A stretch of DNA of 64,000 nt from Hysterangium stoloniferum (taxonomy: Eukaryota; Basidiomycota; Agaricomycetes; Hysterangiales; Hysterangiaceae): positions 248,001 to 312,000 of the forward strand of contig WHVD01000089.1 in NCBI GenBank assembly GCA_015178975.1, in the 5' to 3' direction. Below are positions 1-10,641 of this stretch, piece by piece. The notes beneath the pieces were generated by a model, which was given only the letters and a program-made list of their open reading frames with translations, did not search any database and had not been told where the DNA came from. Position 1 is the first letter of the stretch; each line of letters begins with the position of its first letter. The position numbers and the translations under genes are program-made.

Positions 1-764
1 AAACTCCATTATGTACACTACTATGCTTCAGTTTGAATATTGACTTACATAGAATACTGATTTAGAATTCCACTCTCATGTTTAGAAGTGTATGCAATAA
101 TACCTTCATTTACATTTTAAGTGTTGTTCATACTGCTTAATCCTTTTGCTAGTGTCTGCCAGATTGAGACTTATGACCCTTTTTGACCTTAGCCTCTGAA
201 CCTAGTTGTTCCATGCCACATTTCTCATCTATTCCTTCCACCTGAGTCTTTTTATACATACTTATGGGTCAGTAATAACATCCTTAAACACTATATTCAG
301 TCATATGAGTGTTATGGAGTATGATTTTCACTCTTCTCCAAATTTTTTCTCTTGAAACACCAACATACAACTGTCTATGTGGGAAGACAGGAGTGCACAG
401 ATCCAATCCAACTAATTTTAAAGATTTACCCTGTGACTTATTTGACTACTTAACTTTAGACATTGAATATACATATGGAGAATTGAGCAATTTCATAGTT
501 TGCTTGCATTTGGTCAGTTGGTACTTCATTTTTGATTCAAGTAGTCAAAGTGATTGGTTTTTGAATTGGTTGCAATTATTTGCTTTGATTGGAAATTTCC
601 CAATTTATTTTGATTTAATTTATTCTATTTTTGAATTTTTTATTTTTATTTTTCCGATTATCTTTTATTTTCAAGCATTTTATTGTCATTTACTGTATTT
701 TATTTCGGTTAATTCTATTCTATTTTATTTTATTGTCAAACATTTTATTTTGGTTCAAAAAAGC
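1..764. other. AT-rich stretch without recognisable gene
   Basis: The sequence is AT-rich with long T and A runs, above all at 600-760. An open frame starts at 309 but runs straight into the purine-rich minisatellite and has no recognisable domain, so I do not treat it as a gene. No RNA gene, LTR end or other element was recognised here. Confidence 0.6.
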
Positions 765-2190
765 AGTGGGAGCAGGACAGAGAGAAGGAAAGGGGACATA
801 CACTTCCTGGAGGAAAGAGGAGCCCGATCAGAGCAGGATGGAGAGAGAAGGAAAGGAGACACACCAACCGGAGGAAAAAGAGCAGTTCAATCAGCAAAGG
901 ACGGAGAGAGCAGGAAAGGATATACACACCAACTGGAGGAAAGAGGAGGCCGATCAAAGGAGGACAGAGAGAAGGGGAAAAGGAACACGCACTGGCTGGA
1001 GGAAAGAGAGGGGGGCCAATCAGAAGAGGACAGAGAGAGAGGGAAAGGGAACACACCGGCTGGAGGAAAGAGGAGGCCAATCAGAGGAGGACAAAGAGAG
1101 GAGGGGAAAAGGAATGCGCACCGGCTTGAGGAAAGAGAGGGGGCCGATCAGAAGAGGAAAGAGAGGGGGCCGATCAGAAGAGGACAGAGAGAGAGGGAAA
1201 GGGAACGCGCACCGACTGTGGGAAAGAGAGGAGGCCAATCAGAGAAGGATGGAGAGAGAAGGAAAGGGGACACATACCATCTGGGGAAAGACGGAGGGGG
1301 GCAAAGAGAGAAGGAAAGGGGACACAGACATCCCTGGAGGAAAGAGAGGAAGACAATCAGAAGAGGCTGAAGAGAGAAGGAAAGGGGGCACGCACCTCCT
1401 GGAGGAAAGAGTGAGGAGGCTGATTAGAGGAGGACAGAGAGAGAAGGAAAGGGAATGCGCACTGGTCAGTGGAAAGAGAGGGGGCCAATCAGAAGAGGAC
1501 AGAGAAAGAGGGAAAGGGAAGGCTCACCGGGTGGGGGGATAGAGGAGGCCAATCACAGAAGGACGGAGAGAGAAGGAAAAGGAACATGCACTGGCTGGAG
1601 GAAAGAGAGGTGGCTGATCAGAAGAGGATAGAGAGGGAAAGAGAACATGTACCGGTTGGAGGAAAAAGGGGTGTGGCCAATCACAGGAGGATAGAGAAAG
1701 GGGGAAAAGGAACGCACCCCGGCTGGAGGAAAGAGAGGGATATTCAGAGGAGGACAGAGAGAGGGGGAAAAGGAACACACACCGGCTGGAGGAAAGAGAG
1801 GGGGCCAATCAGAGGAGGAAGAAGAGAGAAGGACAGGGTGCACGCACCTCCTGGAGGAAAGAGTGAGGAGGCTGATTAGAGGAGGACAGAGAGAGAAGGA
1901 AACGGTACACACACCGGCTGGAGGAAAGAGAGGAGGACACTCGGAGGACGAAGAGAGAAGGAAACACTACACACACGACCTGGAGGAAAGAGAGGAGGAT
2001 GATCAGAGGACTAAGAAAGAGGAAATGGTACACGCACCGGCTGGACAAAAGAGAGAAGAGGTCAAATCAGAGGAGGACGGAGAGAGAAGGAAACGGTACA
2101 CACACTCACTGGAGGAAAGAGAGAGGAGGCGGATTAGCACAGGACGGAGGGAGAAGGAAAGAGTACACACATCACCTGGAGGAAAGAGAG
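765..2190 (+). repeat. Purine-rich minisatellite, about 63-bp unit
   Basis: About 22 imperfect tandem units share the core CTGGAGGAAAGAG, then GATCAGAGGAGGACAGAG, then GAAGGAAAGGGGACACAC. The spacing between successive CTGGAGG cores is near 63 bp, that is 21 codons. This explains why several long open frames run through the array on both strands; these are repeat by-products. The plus strand is strongly purine-biased. The same unit returns at about 2560-2760. Confidence 0.85.
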
Positions 2191-2194
2191 AGGG

Positions 2195-2560
2195 TGCGCC
2201 GTGAATTGGAGCGGCTGGATGGGTGCACCGTGAATGGGTGCGCGGTGGATGGGAGCGGTTGGATGGGTGCACCATGGATGGGTGCGTCGTCGATGGGTGC
2301 AGATTGATGGGTGCGCGGTGGATGAGAGCCAGTGGATGGGTGCGCGGTGGATGGGTACGCGGCAGATGGGTGCGGCTGGATGGGTGCGCGGTGGATGGGT
2401 GCGCGGTGGATGGGTGCGCGGTGGATGGGTGCACGGTGGATGGTGCGCGATGGATGGGAGTGGGTGCGCGGTGGATGGGTGCCCGTGGATGGGAGTTGGT
2501 GCGCGGTGGATGGCAGCAGGTGTGCGGTGGAAAGGTGTGCGGTGGATGCACACACGTACG
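2195..2560 (+). repeat. 15-bp GC-rich minisatellite inside the purine-rich array
   Basis: The unit GTGCGCGGTGGATGG is repeated with variants (GTGGATGGGAGC, GCACGGTGGATGG). Four consecutive near-perfect units lie at about 2390-2440. The 63-bp type array is present on both sides, so this block arose or was inserted within it. Confidence 0.85.
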
Positions 2561-2765
2561 CACTGGAGGAAGAAAAACGAAGCTGGTCAGAGGAGGTTAG
2601 AGCGAGAAGGAGACGGGACACGCACGCAAGTGATGGAGGAAAGAGAGAGGGTTGATCAGAGGAGGACGAAGAGAGAAAGAAAAAGTACACACCTCCTGGA
2701 GAAAAGAGAGAGAGGAGGACGAAGAGACAGAAATGGTACACACCGGTTGAGAAATCTTGAACAAA
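2561..2765 (+). repeat. Purine-rich minisatellite, second block
   Basis: Three or so degenerate units of the left-hand array (CTGGAGGAAGAAAAACG, GATCAGAGGAGGACGAAG) resume after the 15-bp repeat, showing that the two blocks were once continuous. Confidence 0.7.
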
Positions 2766-2784
2766 GTGACAGGGTGACATAACA

Positions 2785-2870
2785 CCGTGGGAAGCCCTAA
2801 GGCTCGCTTCGCTCGCAGATTAGACCGTGGGAAACTAAGGCTCGCTTCGCTTGCAGTGCTTCTATTTTAT
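2785..2870 (+). repeat. Direct repeat of about 40 bp, two copies
   Basis: ACCGTGGGAA followed by TAAGGCTCGCTTCGCT occurs twice (about 2791 and 2826) with small differences. No gene is visible; the function is unknown. Confidence 0.6.
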
Positions 2871-2925
2871 GACTCAGCAACGATGCCCATGGACCCACCG
2901 ACGCGAATTAACTTATATGATGATG

Positions 2926-3047
2926 ATGTAATATCATCAATGTAAATGGGTACAAAGATCTTCACCTCTCCATTTGAATAAATGTAAACAGAGGTATCAG
3001 ATTCAATTCGTTTGAACTCCATTTCAGTAAGTGCACCATGTAACTTG
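2926..3047 (-). pseudogene. Copia-1 reverse transcriptase fragment
   Basis: On the minus strand this matches the Copia-1 RT segment around the catalytic YIDD motif (compare 45,000-45,105 in the window). The fragment stops exactly where a TRIM LTR begins at 3048, after the bases ACTTG. It is a remnant with no coding capacity. The left edge, near 2926, is where similarity starts and has no visible insertion signature. Confidence 0.75.
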
Positions 3048-3670
3048 TGTTAATGGCATAGAAAAGAATTGACCCAGCCTGGGATTGAACCAAGGACCTC
3101 CTGGCTTTATATGCAGGTGCTCTTAACCACTGAGCTACTGGACCTATAGTCTAGTATTATATGATGGATTATATATACATATATATAAGGACTTATGATG
3201 CCAACTTGTGCTCTTATAACAGCTTATATAACTGATGGCAAACCTGGGTCTTATAACAGTCTGTCACATATAGATATTGTATTTTCCCATTTCTAACACT
3301 TCCCCTGAAATCAATATCTAGTCTATATACACAGCAGATGAAACTGAACGGGGCCCATAACCTGTTAAATGTGACCTGTGACTTACTGTGACATGTGACA
3401 CACACAAGTCTGAGGAAAGTTGTTACTATTCAGGTCACTAACTACAAGCTTATATATGTTATACATCAGTAGGCTTGTCAGCTGTCAAAAGTGACAGCTG
3501 GTTGACAGCTGTCAGAAGTGACAGCTGATTGACAGCTTGAATGGAAACTGACAGCTGATTGACAGCTGTCATGGGAAATGAACTGGAAATACTCTGGAAC
3601 ATGCTGGAAGGTTCTAGAAGGTTCTAGAAGGTTCCAGAAGGTCTTGGAGACAGTGGAGGCAGTTTTAACA
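3048..3670 (-). mobile_element. TRIM/Copia-1 hybrid: TRIM 3' LTR, TRIM interior, Copia 5' LTR
   Basis: Read on the minus strand, a Copia-1 LTR (3670-3363, 308 bp) is followed by the primer site GGTTATGGGCCCCG (3362-3349), the TRIM interior, and a 251-bp TRIM LTR (3298-3048) holding the tRNA-like block at 3144-3070. The left flank is Copia RT (ACTTG) and the right flank is Gypsy RT (CTTCG), so there is no TSD. The simplest reading is crossing-over between a TRIM inserted in Copia and a Copia inserted in Gypsy, in the primer-site region that both share. Confidence 0.7.
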
Positions 3671-4703
3671 CTTCGTAATGGACCTTCTATATTCCAAAGG
3701 GTTATGCAAACCGTACTTGCACCTTACTTATGGATATTCTGCCTAGTGTATATTGACGACATTGTGATCTTTTCTAAGACATGGGACGATTATCTAGAAC
3801 ATTTAGACCAGGTTTTACAAGCCATAATTGCAGCGGGAATCACTCTCTCACCAAAAAGGTATTACGTGGGGTATAATTCGATTCTACTACTAGGACATAA
3901 AGTGTCTAGACTCGGCTTTTCGACCCATCAAGAAAAGGTCACCACTATATTAGAATTAGCTATACCTTCTAAGATAGCAGATCTTCAACGTTTTCTAGGG
4001 ATGGTTCTGTACTTCTTTGCTTACATACCATTTTACTCCTGGATGGTTGCTCTACTTTTTAACCTCTTGAAGAAAGGAGTTCGTTGGAATTGGGATTCTG
4101 AACATGCCCGAGCTTTTGAGGACATCAAGGTTGCATTGAGCTCAGCTCCAGTACTCGGACACCCGGTGAGCGGTATGCCTTATCGGTTATACACAGACAC
4201 TTCAGACTTCGCGCTGGGATGTTGCCTCCAGCAAATACAAAAAATAATGCTTAAGGATCTAAAGGATACGAAAATTTATGCCCAAGCAAGGACAGCTTTC
4301 GATCAATCACGAGACGTCCCCATTTTTGTTACTCGTTATAAAACCAAGGAGCCGGAATTCACCTGGACGGCTTCCTGGGCCACAGATTTTGATGACACCA
4401 GTGTCACAGTCGAACGCGTTATCGCCTATTGGAGCCGTACGCTCAAGAAAGCGGAATGTAACTACTCAGCCACAGAGCGAGAAGCATTAGCTGCTAAAGA
4501 AGGATTGGTCCATTTCCAGCCCTTTATTGAGGGAGAACATATCCTTTTGATCACTGACCATGCGGTGTTACAATGGGCCAGATCTTACGAGAATACTAAT
4601 CGTAGACTGGCCGCATGAGGGGTGGTATATGCCGCATACCCCGGTCTGGAAATCCTACATAGAGCGGGACGAATACATAGCAATGTTGACCCACTGTCCA
4701 GAC
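3671..4703 (+). pseudogene. Gypsy RT-RNase H fragment
   Basis: The frame starts inside the RT palm (LRNGPS) and shows the catalytic YIDD motif, the connection region, the RNase H start LYTDTSDFALGC and the later DHAVLQWA motif, ending at DPLSRL. A TGA at 4616 replaces the TGG of a Trp found in the related copy near 38,137. It lacks the front of RT, the integrase and both LTRs. It is a broken copy of the same Gypsy lineage as the element at 14,294-52,750, joined on the left to a Copia LTR and on the right to an unrelated duplication. Confidence 0.85.
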
Positions 4704-5211
4704 TGTTAGAGTATGATGATTACGATTAGTATTAAATCATACCTCGTATTGTGAATGTATTTTTCCGGTCTGGTTCACATGTGATTAGCTATATTTAGTT
4801 TAGTGTTCCCTTAGTTCCAAACCAAGTGCACAGACCATGTAGCTTAGTATATAGTTACATCCAGATGAGAGTAGGACCTTATCTGGAAACCTAGCTATAT
4901 CACCGGTTTACTTCTACCCGCTCAGTCCTTAGTGGCATTCGCTCCAAGTGCCGAGAGTCATCGCACTGTTAGAGTATGATGATTACGATTAGTATTAAAT
5001 CATACCTCGTATTGTGAATGTATTTTTCCGGTCTGGTTCACATGTGATTAGCTATATTTAGTTTAGTGTTCCCTTAGTTCCAAACCAAGTGCACAGACCA
5101 TGTAGCTTAGTATATAGTTACATCCAGATGAGAGTAGGACCTCATCTGGAAACCTAGCTATATCACCGGTTTACTTCTACCCGCTCAGTCCTTAGTGGCA
5201 TTCGCTCCAAG
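4704..5211 (+). repeat. 263-bp direct tandem duplication
   Basis: Two near-identical copies begin with TGTTAGAGTATGATGATTAC at 4704 and 4967; the second runs to about 5211 and ends 18 bp or so short. A single base difference is visible (CCTTATC against CCTCATC). The first 14 bases match the start of the Copia-2 LTR, but the rest does not and no clean LTR end is visible. Identity unknown. Confidence 0.75.
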
Positions 5212-6237
5212 TATCCCTGCAGACATAACTATTTGTCCATTTGCAACTTGGATAGGTGTTTGAAACGGGGTATAACTTGAAAACCAATGACGATGGGGAG
5301 TCATGTGCGAAGAAGCACCTGTGTCAGCAGTCCAGTCAGAACTAGCATTGACAAGGAGAGCACAAGATGGATCGGTAGAGTCAGGGATAGAAACACTTGC
5401 ATTTCCAGCACTCTCTGGTTTCTTCTCTTCTGATACCTTGTCAGACGCATTAGCTTTGTCAGCCTTAGCAGTCTTTCTTTCTTTATACTCCTTTTTCTTC
5501 TGCTCAACTTTGGCCTTTGCCTGTTTCTGTGCATTTGCATACTCGTAACAATTGTCTTGGGTGTGGGTGGAACCATTGCAGAATGTGCAAGGAACTTTAC
5601 CAGAAGTGTTGGAAGTCTTTGACACAATTTTGTTCGCCGTCTCTAAACTTCTGGCAGACTGCAAACTCTCTTGTGATGCAAAGTGAGTTTTGACATCAGA
5701 GAATGTGATAGCAGTATTCATCATTAAAGATGAAGTCCACACAGAGTCAGATTCAGGTAGAGAACGAAGTAAAGTGAGAGCAGCAAGCTCATCATCCAGC
5801 ATGGCAAGAGTGTACCCCTTTGGACGCAAGTTCTGGACACGTGCACAAACCTTGTCAACACGACTCATTAATGAAGTTAGAGATTCATCAGGTTCCTTCC
5901 GAATATTAAAGAGGTCATTGTAGGCACTAAAACGAACTGCAGGGAGTTGTTTATTATGTGCCTTATCAATTTTAGACCACATATCATCAGGACCATTATC
6001 AATGTCAACATGGGTGCGCTGTGTAGGTCCAAGAGAGCGCCATATGATACCAGCTGCTTTATTGGAGCGCTCCAACCAGGCAGACTGTAAACTAGTCTCA
6101 CTAGGTTGTTTTTCTTTGCCAGTGGCAATAGAGAGACAGTTCTCCATACGCAAAAGACCAATTACGTCATGTCTCCAATCCTCATAATTATTCTCTCCCA
6201 ATATGACACTACGTTTGTAAGTATCACTGGATGCCAT
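5212..6237 (-). pseudogene. Copia-2 gag-protease, 3' truncated
   Basis: The minus-strand frame starts at the ATG at 6237 and reads about 340 codons. The first 190 residues look like the UBN2-type Gag of Copia elements (NNYEDWRHDV near the start). A CCHC zinc knuckle (CTFCNGSTHTQDNC) follows, then an aspartic protease site ADTGASSHM. The reading stops at 5211 where unrelated sequence begins, so integrase, RT and RNase H are missing. Gag would form the particle and the protease would process it. The protein is clearly different from the Copia-1 Gag, hence a second family. Confidence 0.85.
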
Positions 6238-6838
6238 GACACGTCAATATCCACCAAGAATTTAACTTAAAAAGAACTAAGTAATTGGACTCGCAGTTGT
6301 AACACCGCCTTGCTCAACAGGGTTACCGTGATATTGCAAGGAAGGTAAAAACAAAGGCCCACTGAAGAGCACAATGCCAACAGTTCAAGTTCAATGTATC
6401 TAAAAGACCGTGTTAAAAAGGGAAAATGACGTGGCACAGACCCAGATGATACTGTGAAGTGCTTGAGGTGTGAGGGAAGAGTGTGACTGGAGAGAGAGGT
6501 GACAGGGTGTGACAGGGTGAGTCACAAGGGTGATAAAAATGAAGTTGCCCAAAAAAGGGAAATTGAGCGACGACAAGCGATTTGGAGCGTGGGAATATAT
6601 TTCCTTTTATGGACGCGGGCGCCTAAATGGGCGAAAAATGCGCACAATCACAGGTGTGAGATGTGAGTCCAAAAAGCGACCAAATCAGGCCAAAATCCAA
6701 GGAGATATAACCAAAATAAAATCCAAACGCAATGTAGAGTGTTTTGGACAAGTAGAAGTTGTCAGAAAAGATGTGCAAAGTGATGGATTGCGCAGATGAC
6801 AACTGGATGTACCGGTTTAGAAGCCGGGGCCCATAACC

Positions 6839-7086
6839 TGTTGAAACAGTTGAATAACTCTTGACAAACACCCTGTGAGTGTGAGGAAAGTAAACACTAA
6901 GGAGACTTTTCCACACCCACAGCGGAGTATACTACAGGGTGCTTACCTAAGCACCTACACATCAGTTACCTTACTAGGTAACTCACTCAATACTGCACCT
7001 ACAGTGCTGGGAAAAATACTACAAATATCAGAAAAATATAGGGAACATCATAGACTATGTAAGAGCTGTAATATCATACTCTAACA
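6839..7086 (-). repeat. Copia-2 5' LTR
   Basis: A 248-bp block with ends TGTTAGAGTATGAT and TTTCAACA on the minus strand, directly followed by the shared half-tRNA primer site. The flank next to it is CAGTG; the matching TSD copy is lost with the other end. Confidence 0.75.
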
Positions 7087-8350
7087 CAGTGACACCATTG
7101 AGGATACCTGCATTCTGTGCAGTAACTCTGGCTGTAAACATAGTCTGTCCAGAGTGTTTGAAATGCATTGTTGTTCGATCAATGTGTATGAGTAGTCCTT
7201 TGTGCCTTGTGAGATAAAGACAAGACAGTAGGTTACTGCGCAGTTGTGGTACATGCAAAACTCTTGTAAGCTCCACAGATCGCGATTTCCTTCCATTTAT
7301 AACTGGGTTGAATACCACAGAACCAACTCCTGCAGAGTAGATAACAATATGATCTGCTAACTTGATTGGGACACATAATGGTGTGTAGTTACGCAGCCAA
7401 TGACTATGAGGAGTCATATGACTACTAGCACCTGTATCAGCAAGCCAATCATAGTCAGAACCATTCTGCAGGGTGGAGAAATCGGATAAGGAGAAAGCAA
7501 GTGCATTTCCAGTATATTCAACATTGTTCTGAGACATTGTCTTCTGAGCCCTATTTGGCTTCTTCTTCCCTTTAGCACTATTGGTAAGGACACTCTCCTG
7601 TGCTTCCTGCTGCTTCTTGATGAAGCGATGACACTTGTCCATAGTATGGTTGGTCATGGAGCAGAAAGTACATTTGAGAAATGCAGTGGATGCATTGCCC
7701 TTTACAGTAAGTGCAGATGCAACTGCAGGAGCTTGTGAAGCCCGATGACGGCGTTGTGACTCTTCTGTGACAAAAGCTTGTTGGATAGTAGCCTTGTCCA
7801 GCTTGTCCATCAGAAGGAGAGAAGAGGCAAAGTTGTCAAACTGCTCAGAAAGTGCCCTGATCATTGACATTGATGCAAGTTCCTCATCAAGTTTGGCAAG
7901 ATCAAAATTCAATGGGCGCAGATCCTGGATGGCACGGATGGCTAGATCCACCCGATTCATCAGAGTTTGCAAATTCTCATTCTCTTCCTTTCTGATGGAG
8001 AAGAGATCATCATACGCATTGAAGCGCATGCCAGGGCGCTTCTGCAAGTGTACATCACACAGACTGGTCCACATCTTGACCGGATCACCCTCAATCCCTT
8101 TAAGATGAATCTTTTGATCATCCTCAACACTCAAGTACATCCAACCTGCTGCTTTGTCTGACTTGAGAGCCCAAGCATCAAATGCAGTTTGCTGGGCCTC
8201 TGTGGGAGATGAGGATAGTGCAGGTGCAATGGAGGTGGCCTCAACAATGCGCCAGACACCCTGGGCACGAAGCCAAGCCTGCATCTCACCAGACCAGGTG
8301 TTGTAGTTATGAGAGTTGAGTTTAGGGAATTGGGGGATGGAAGATGACAT
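7087..8350 (-). pseudogene. Copia-1 gag-protease, full N-terminus, 3' interrupted
   Basis: The start is the ATG at 8350 (MSSSIPQFPK); the frame is open further upstream but that part is leader. About 230 residues of UBN2-type Gag (SHNYNTWSGEM, RFNAYDDLFSI) precede the zinc knuckle CTFCSMTNHTMDKC and the protease motif ADTGASSHM. The coding sequence is then cut by Copia-2 at 7086. This is the only copy here with a complete Gag N-terminus; the triplicated Copia-1 genes lack it. The product would be the structural and protease part of the polyprotein. Confidence 0.85.
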
Positions 8351-8593
8351 TGTAGTATACACAGAGCAAACTCGCAAAGAAGTTCAGAAAAAAAGGTATT
8401 TAACTCGAGGTCCAGACGGTAGTCTCGAGGGAAACTCAGCCTTAGTGGCGTACAAGTTCCTCCCTACTAGCAACAGCAATAAGGCTGGGCCTGGCAGGGG
8501 AATATAAAAGTATAGGCTGAAACTTACTCAAAAGAAGCGAGTTTGCAAAATGTTATACTGTACTAGAGCGCTTAGAGCGCGGGGCCCATAACC

Positions 8594-8942
8594 TGTTAAA
8601 AGTGACCTGTGACTTACTGTGACACGTGACACACACAAGTCTGAGGAAAGTTATTGCTATTCAGGTCACTAACTACAAGCTTATATATGTTATACATCAG
8701 TAGACTTGTCAGCTGTCATAAGTGACAGCTGGTTGACAGCTGGTTGACAGCTGTCATAAGTGACAGCTGATTGACAGCTTGAATGGAAACTGACAGCTGA
8801 TTGACAGCTGGAATACAAAGTGACAGCTGATTGACAGCTGTCATGGGAAATGAACTGGGAATACCCTGGAACATGCTGGAAGCTTCTAGAAGGTTCTAGA
8901 AGGTTCCAGAAGGTTTTGGAGACAGTGGAGGCAGTTTTAACA
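8594..8942 (-). repeat. Copia-1 LTR with heat-shock-element array
   Basis: This 349-bp LTR has ends TGTTAAAA and TTTTAACA. It contains the alternating GAA/TTC array near 8880-8912 and a cluster of CAGCTG motifs, as in the other Copia-1 LTRs. Confidence 0.85.
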
Positions 8943-10151
8943 TTAAATACCTTTTTTCTCAACTTCTTTGCGAGTTTGCTGCGTCTATACTACAATGCCA
9001 TCTTCCATTCCCCAATTCCCTAAAGTCAATCAGACTAAAGGGAAGAAGGCAAACAGCACTCAGGAGACAATGTCTCAGGGCAATGCACCCACTGCATTTC
9101 TCAAATGTGCTTTCTGCTCCATGACCAACCATACTATGGACAAGTGTCATCGCTTCATCAAGAAGCAGCAGGAAGCACAGGAGAGTGTCCTTACCAATCG
9201 TGCTAAAGGGAAGAAAAAGCCAAATAGGCCTCAGAAGACAATGTCTCAGAATAATGTTGAATATAGTGGAAATGCACTTGCTTTCTCCTCATCCGATTCC
9301 TCCACCCTGCAGAATGGTTCTGACTATGATTGGCTTGCTGATACAGGTGCTAGTAGTCATATGACTCCTCATAGTCATTGGCTGCGTAACTACACACCAT
9401 TATGTGTCCCAATCAAGTTAGCAGATCATACTGTTATCTACTCTGCAGGAGTTGGTTCTGTGGTATTCAACCCAGTTATAAATGGAAGGAAATCGCGATC
9501 TGTGGAGCTTACAAGAGTTTTGCATGTACCACAACTGTGCAGTAACCTATTGTCTTGTCTTTATCTCACAAGACACAAAGGACTACTCATACACATTGAT
9601 CGAACAACCATGCATTTCAAACTCTCTGGCCAGACTTTGTTTACAGCCAGAGTTACTGCACAGAATGCAGGCATCCTCAATGGTGCCACTGCACCTATTA
9701 TTGAGCAAGCTGGTGCTGCCTCCACTCTTCCCTTTGATATCAATCTCTGGCATCGCCGTCTTGGACATCACAGCTATGCTGATGTCCAGAAGATGATCAG
9801 AGAAGGATTGGTGGTTGGCTTAAACCTTGACTCAAAGGAACAACCTGATCCTATCTGTGAACCTTGCCTTGCTGGCAAAATGACTGCCAATCCATTTCCT
9901 ACCTCACCAAGTCAATCTCAGACACCACTTGAGCTTATTCATAGTGATCTACATGGACCACTTCCTGTGCAAACAACTGAGGGTTATCACTACTGGATAA
10001 CCTTCATTGATGATTGCACCAAGTTGCGAGCTGTTCTGTTCTTAAAACGGAAGAGTGATGCATTTGAAGCATTCAGGAGATACAAAGCTTATGCTGAGAA
10101 TCTTCTGGGTTGCAAGGTCAAAGCTCTGCAGGATGACAAAGGGGGTGAATA
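8943..10151 (+). pseudogene. Copia-1 gag-deleted polyprotein, 3' truncated by TRIM
   Basis: Translation can start at the ATG at 8994 (MPSSIPQFPK). As in the triplicated copies, the Gag capsid-like region is missing and residue 11 onward jumps to a lysine-rich block, the zinc knuckle and the protease (ADTGASSHM). Pre-integrase (LWHRRLGHHSYADV, CEPCLAGKM) and the start of the integrase core (HSDLHGP, then DDKGGEY) follow. A TRIM LTR cuts the frame at 10,152. It shares the gag deletion with the gene at 19,327, so the deleted form has moved. Confidence 0.85.
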
Positions 10152-10400
10152 TGTTAAAGGCATAGAAAAGAATTGACCCAGCCTGGGATTGAACCAAGGA
10201 CCTCCTGGCTTTATATGCAGGTGCTCTTAACCACTGAGCTACTGGACCTATAGTCTAGTATTATATGATGGATTATATATACATATATATAAGGACTTAT
10301 GTTGCCAACTTGTGCTCTTATAACAGTTTATATAACTGATGGCAAACCTGGGTCTTATAACAGTCTGTCACATATAGATATTGTATTTTCCCATTTCTAA
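10152..10400 (-). mobile_element. Solo TRIM LTR
   Basis: A single TRIM LTR lies in the Copia-1 integrase region. The tRNA-like block is at 10,248-10,174. The outer end reads TTCTAATA in place of TTCTAACA and the flanking Copia sequence does not resume, so the right border was altered. Confidence 0.8.
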
Positions 10401-10432
10401 TAGGATGTTGCATGACTGCATGGCGTACGCTC

Positions 10433-10641
10433 CACTGTCTCCAAGACCTTCTGGAACCTTCTAGAACCTTCTAGAAGCTTCCAGCATGTTCCAGAGTATT
10501 CCCTGTTCATTTCCCATGACAGCTGACAAGCCTACTGATATATAACATATATAAGCTTGTAGTTAGTGACCTGAATAGTAACAACTTTCCTCAGACTTGT
10601 ATGTGTCACGTGTCACAGTAAGTCACAGGTCACATTTAACA
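10433..10641 (+). repeat. Copia-1 LTR, truncated solo
   Basis: It begins inside the LTR (CTCCACTGTCTCC), keeps the heat-shock array, lacks nearly the whole CAGCTG cluster and ends ACATTTAACA. It sits next to reversed Gypsy gag. The bases 10,401-10,432 on its left are unassigned. Confidence 0.75.

Larger units (their letters stand above)
5212..7086 (-). mobile_element. Copia-2 element, 5' half
   Basis: On the minus strand it consists of a 5' LTR (7086-6839), the primer site GGTTATGGGCCCCG next to it (6838-6825), a leader of about 600 bp (6838-6238) and the gag-protease start. The LTR begins TGTTAG and ends CAACA. It is inserted in a Copia-1 gag-protease gene at 7087. The 3' half and 3' LTR are absent. 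Confidence 0.8.
7087..8942 (-). mobile_element. Copia-1 element (minus strand), 5' half
   Basis: The 5' LTR is 8942-8594 and the primer site is 8593-8580, followed by the leader and the gag-protease gene. It sits in the leader of a plus-strand Copia-1, with TTAAA at 8943-8947 as the probable right TSD copy. Everything downstream of the protease is lost. Confidence 0.8.

Noticed and set aside
309-1542. Long open frames through the left minisatellite
   Set aside because: They follow from a repeat unit of about 21 codons, occur on both strands, are compositionally extreme (Arg, Glu, Lys, Gly) and have no domain.
2003-2782. Open frames rich in WMGAR or HRAPI repeats
   Set aside because: These are translations of the 15-bp minisatellite in different frames, not genes.
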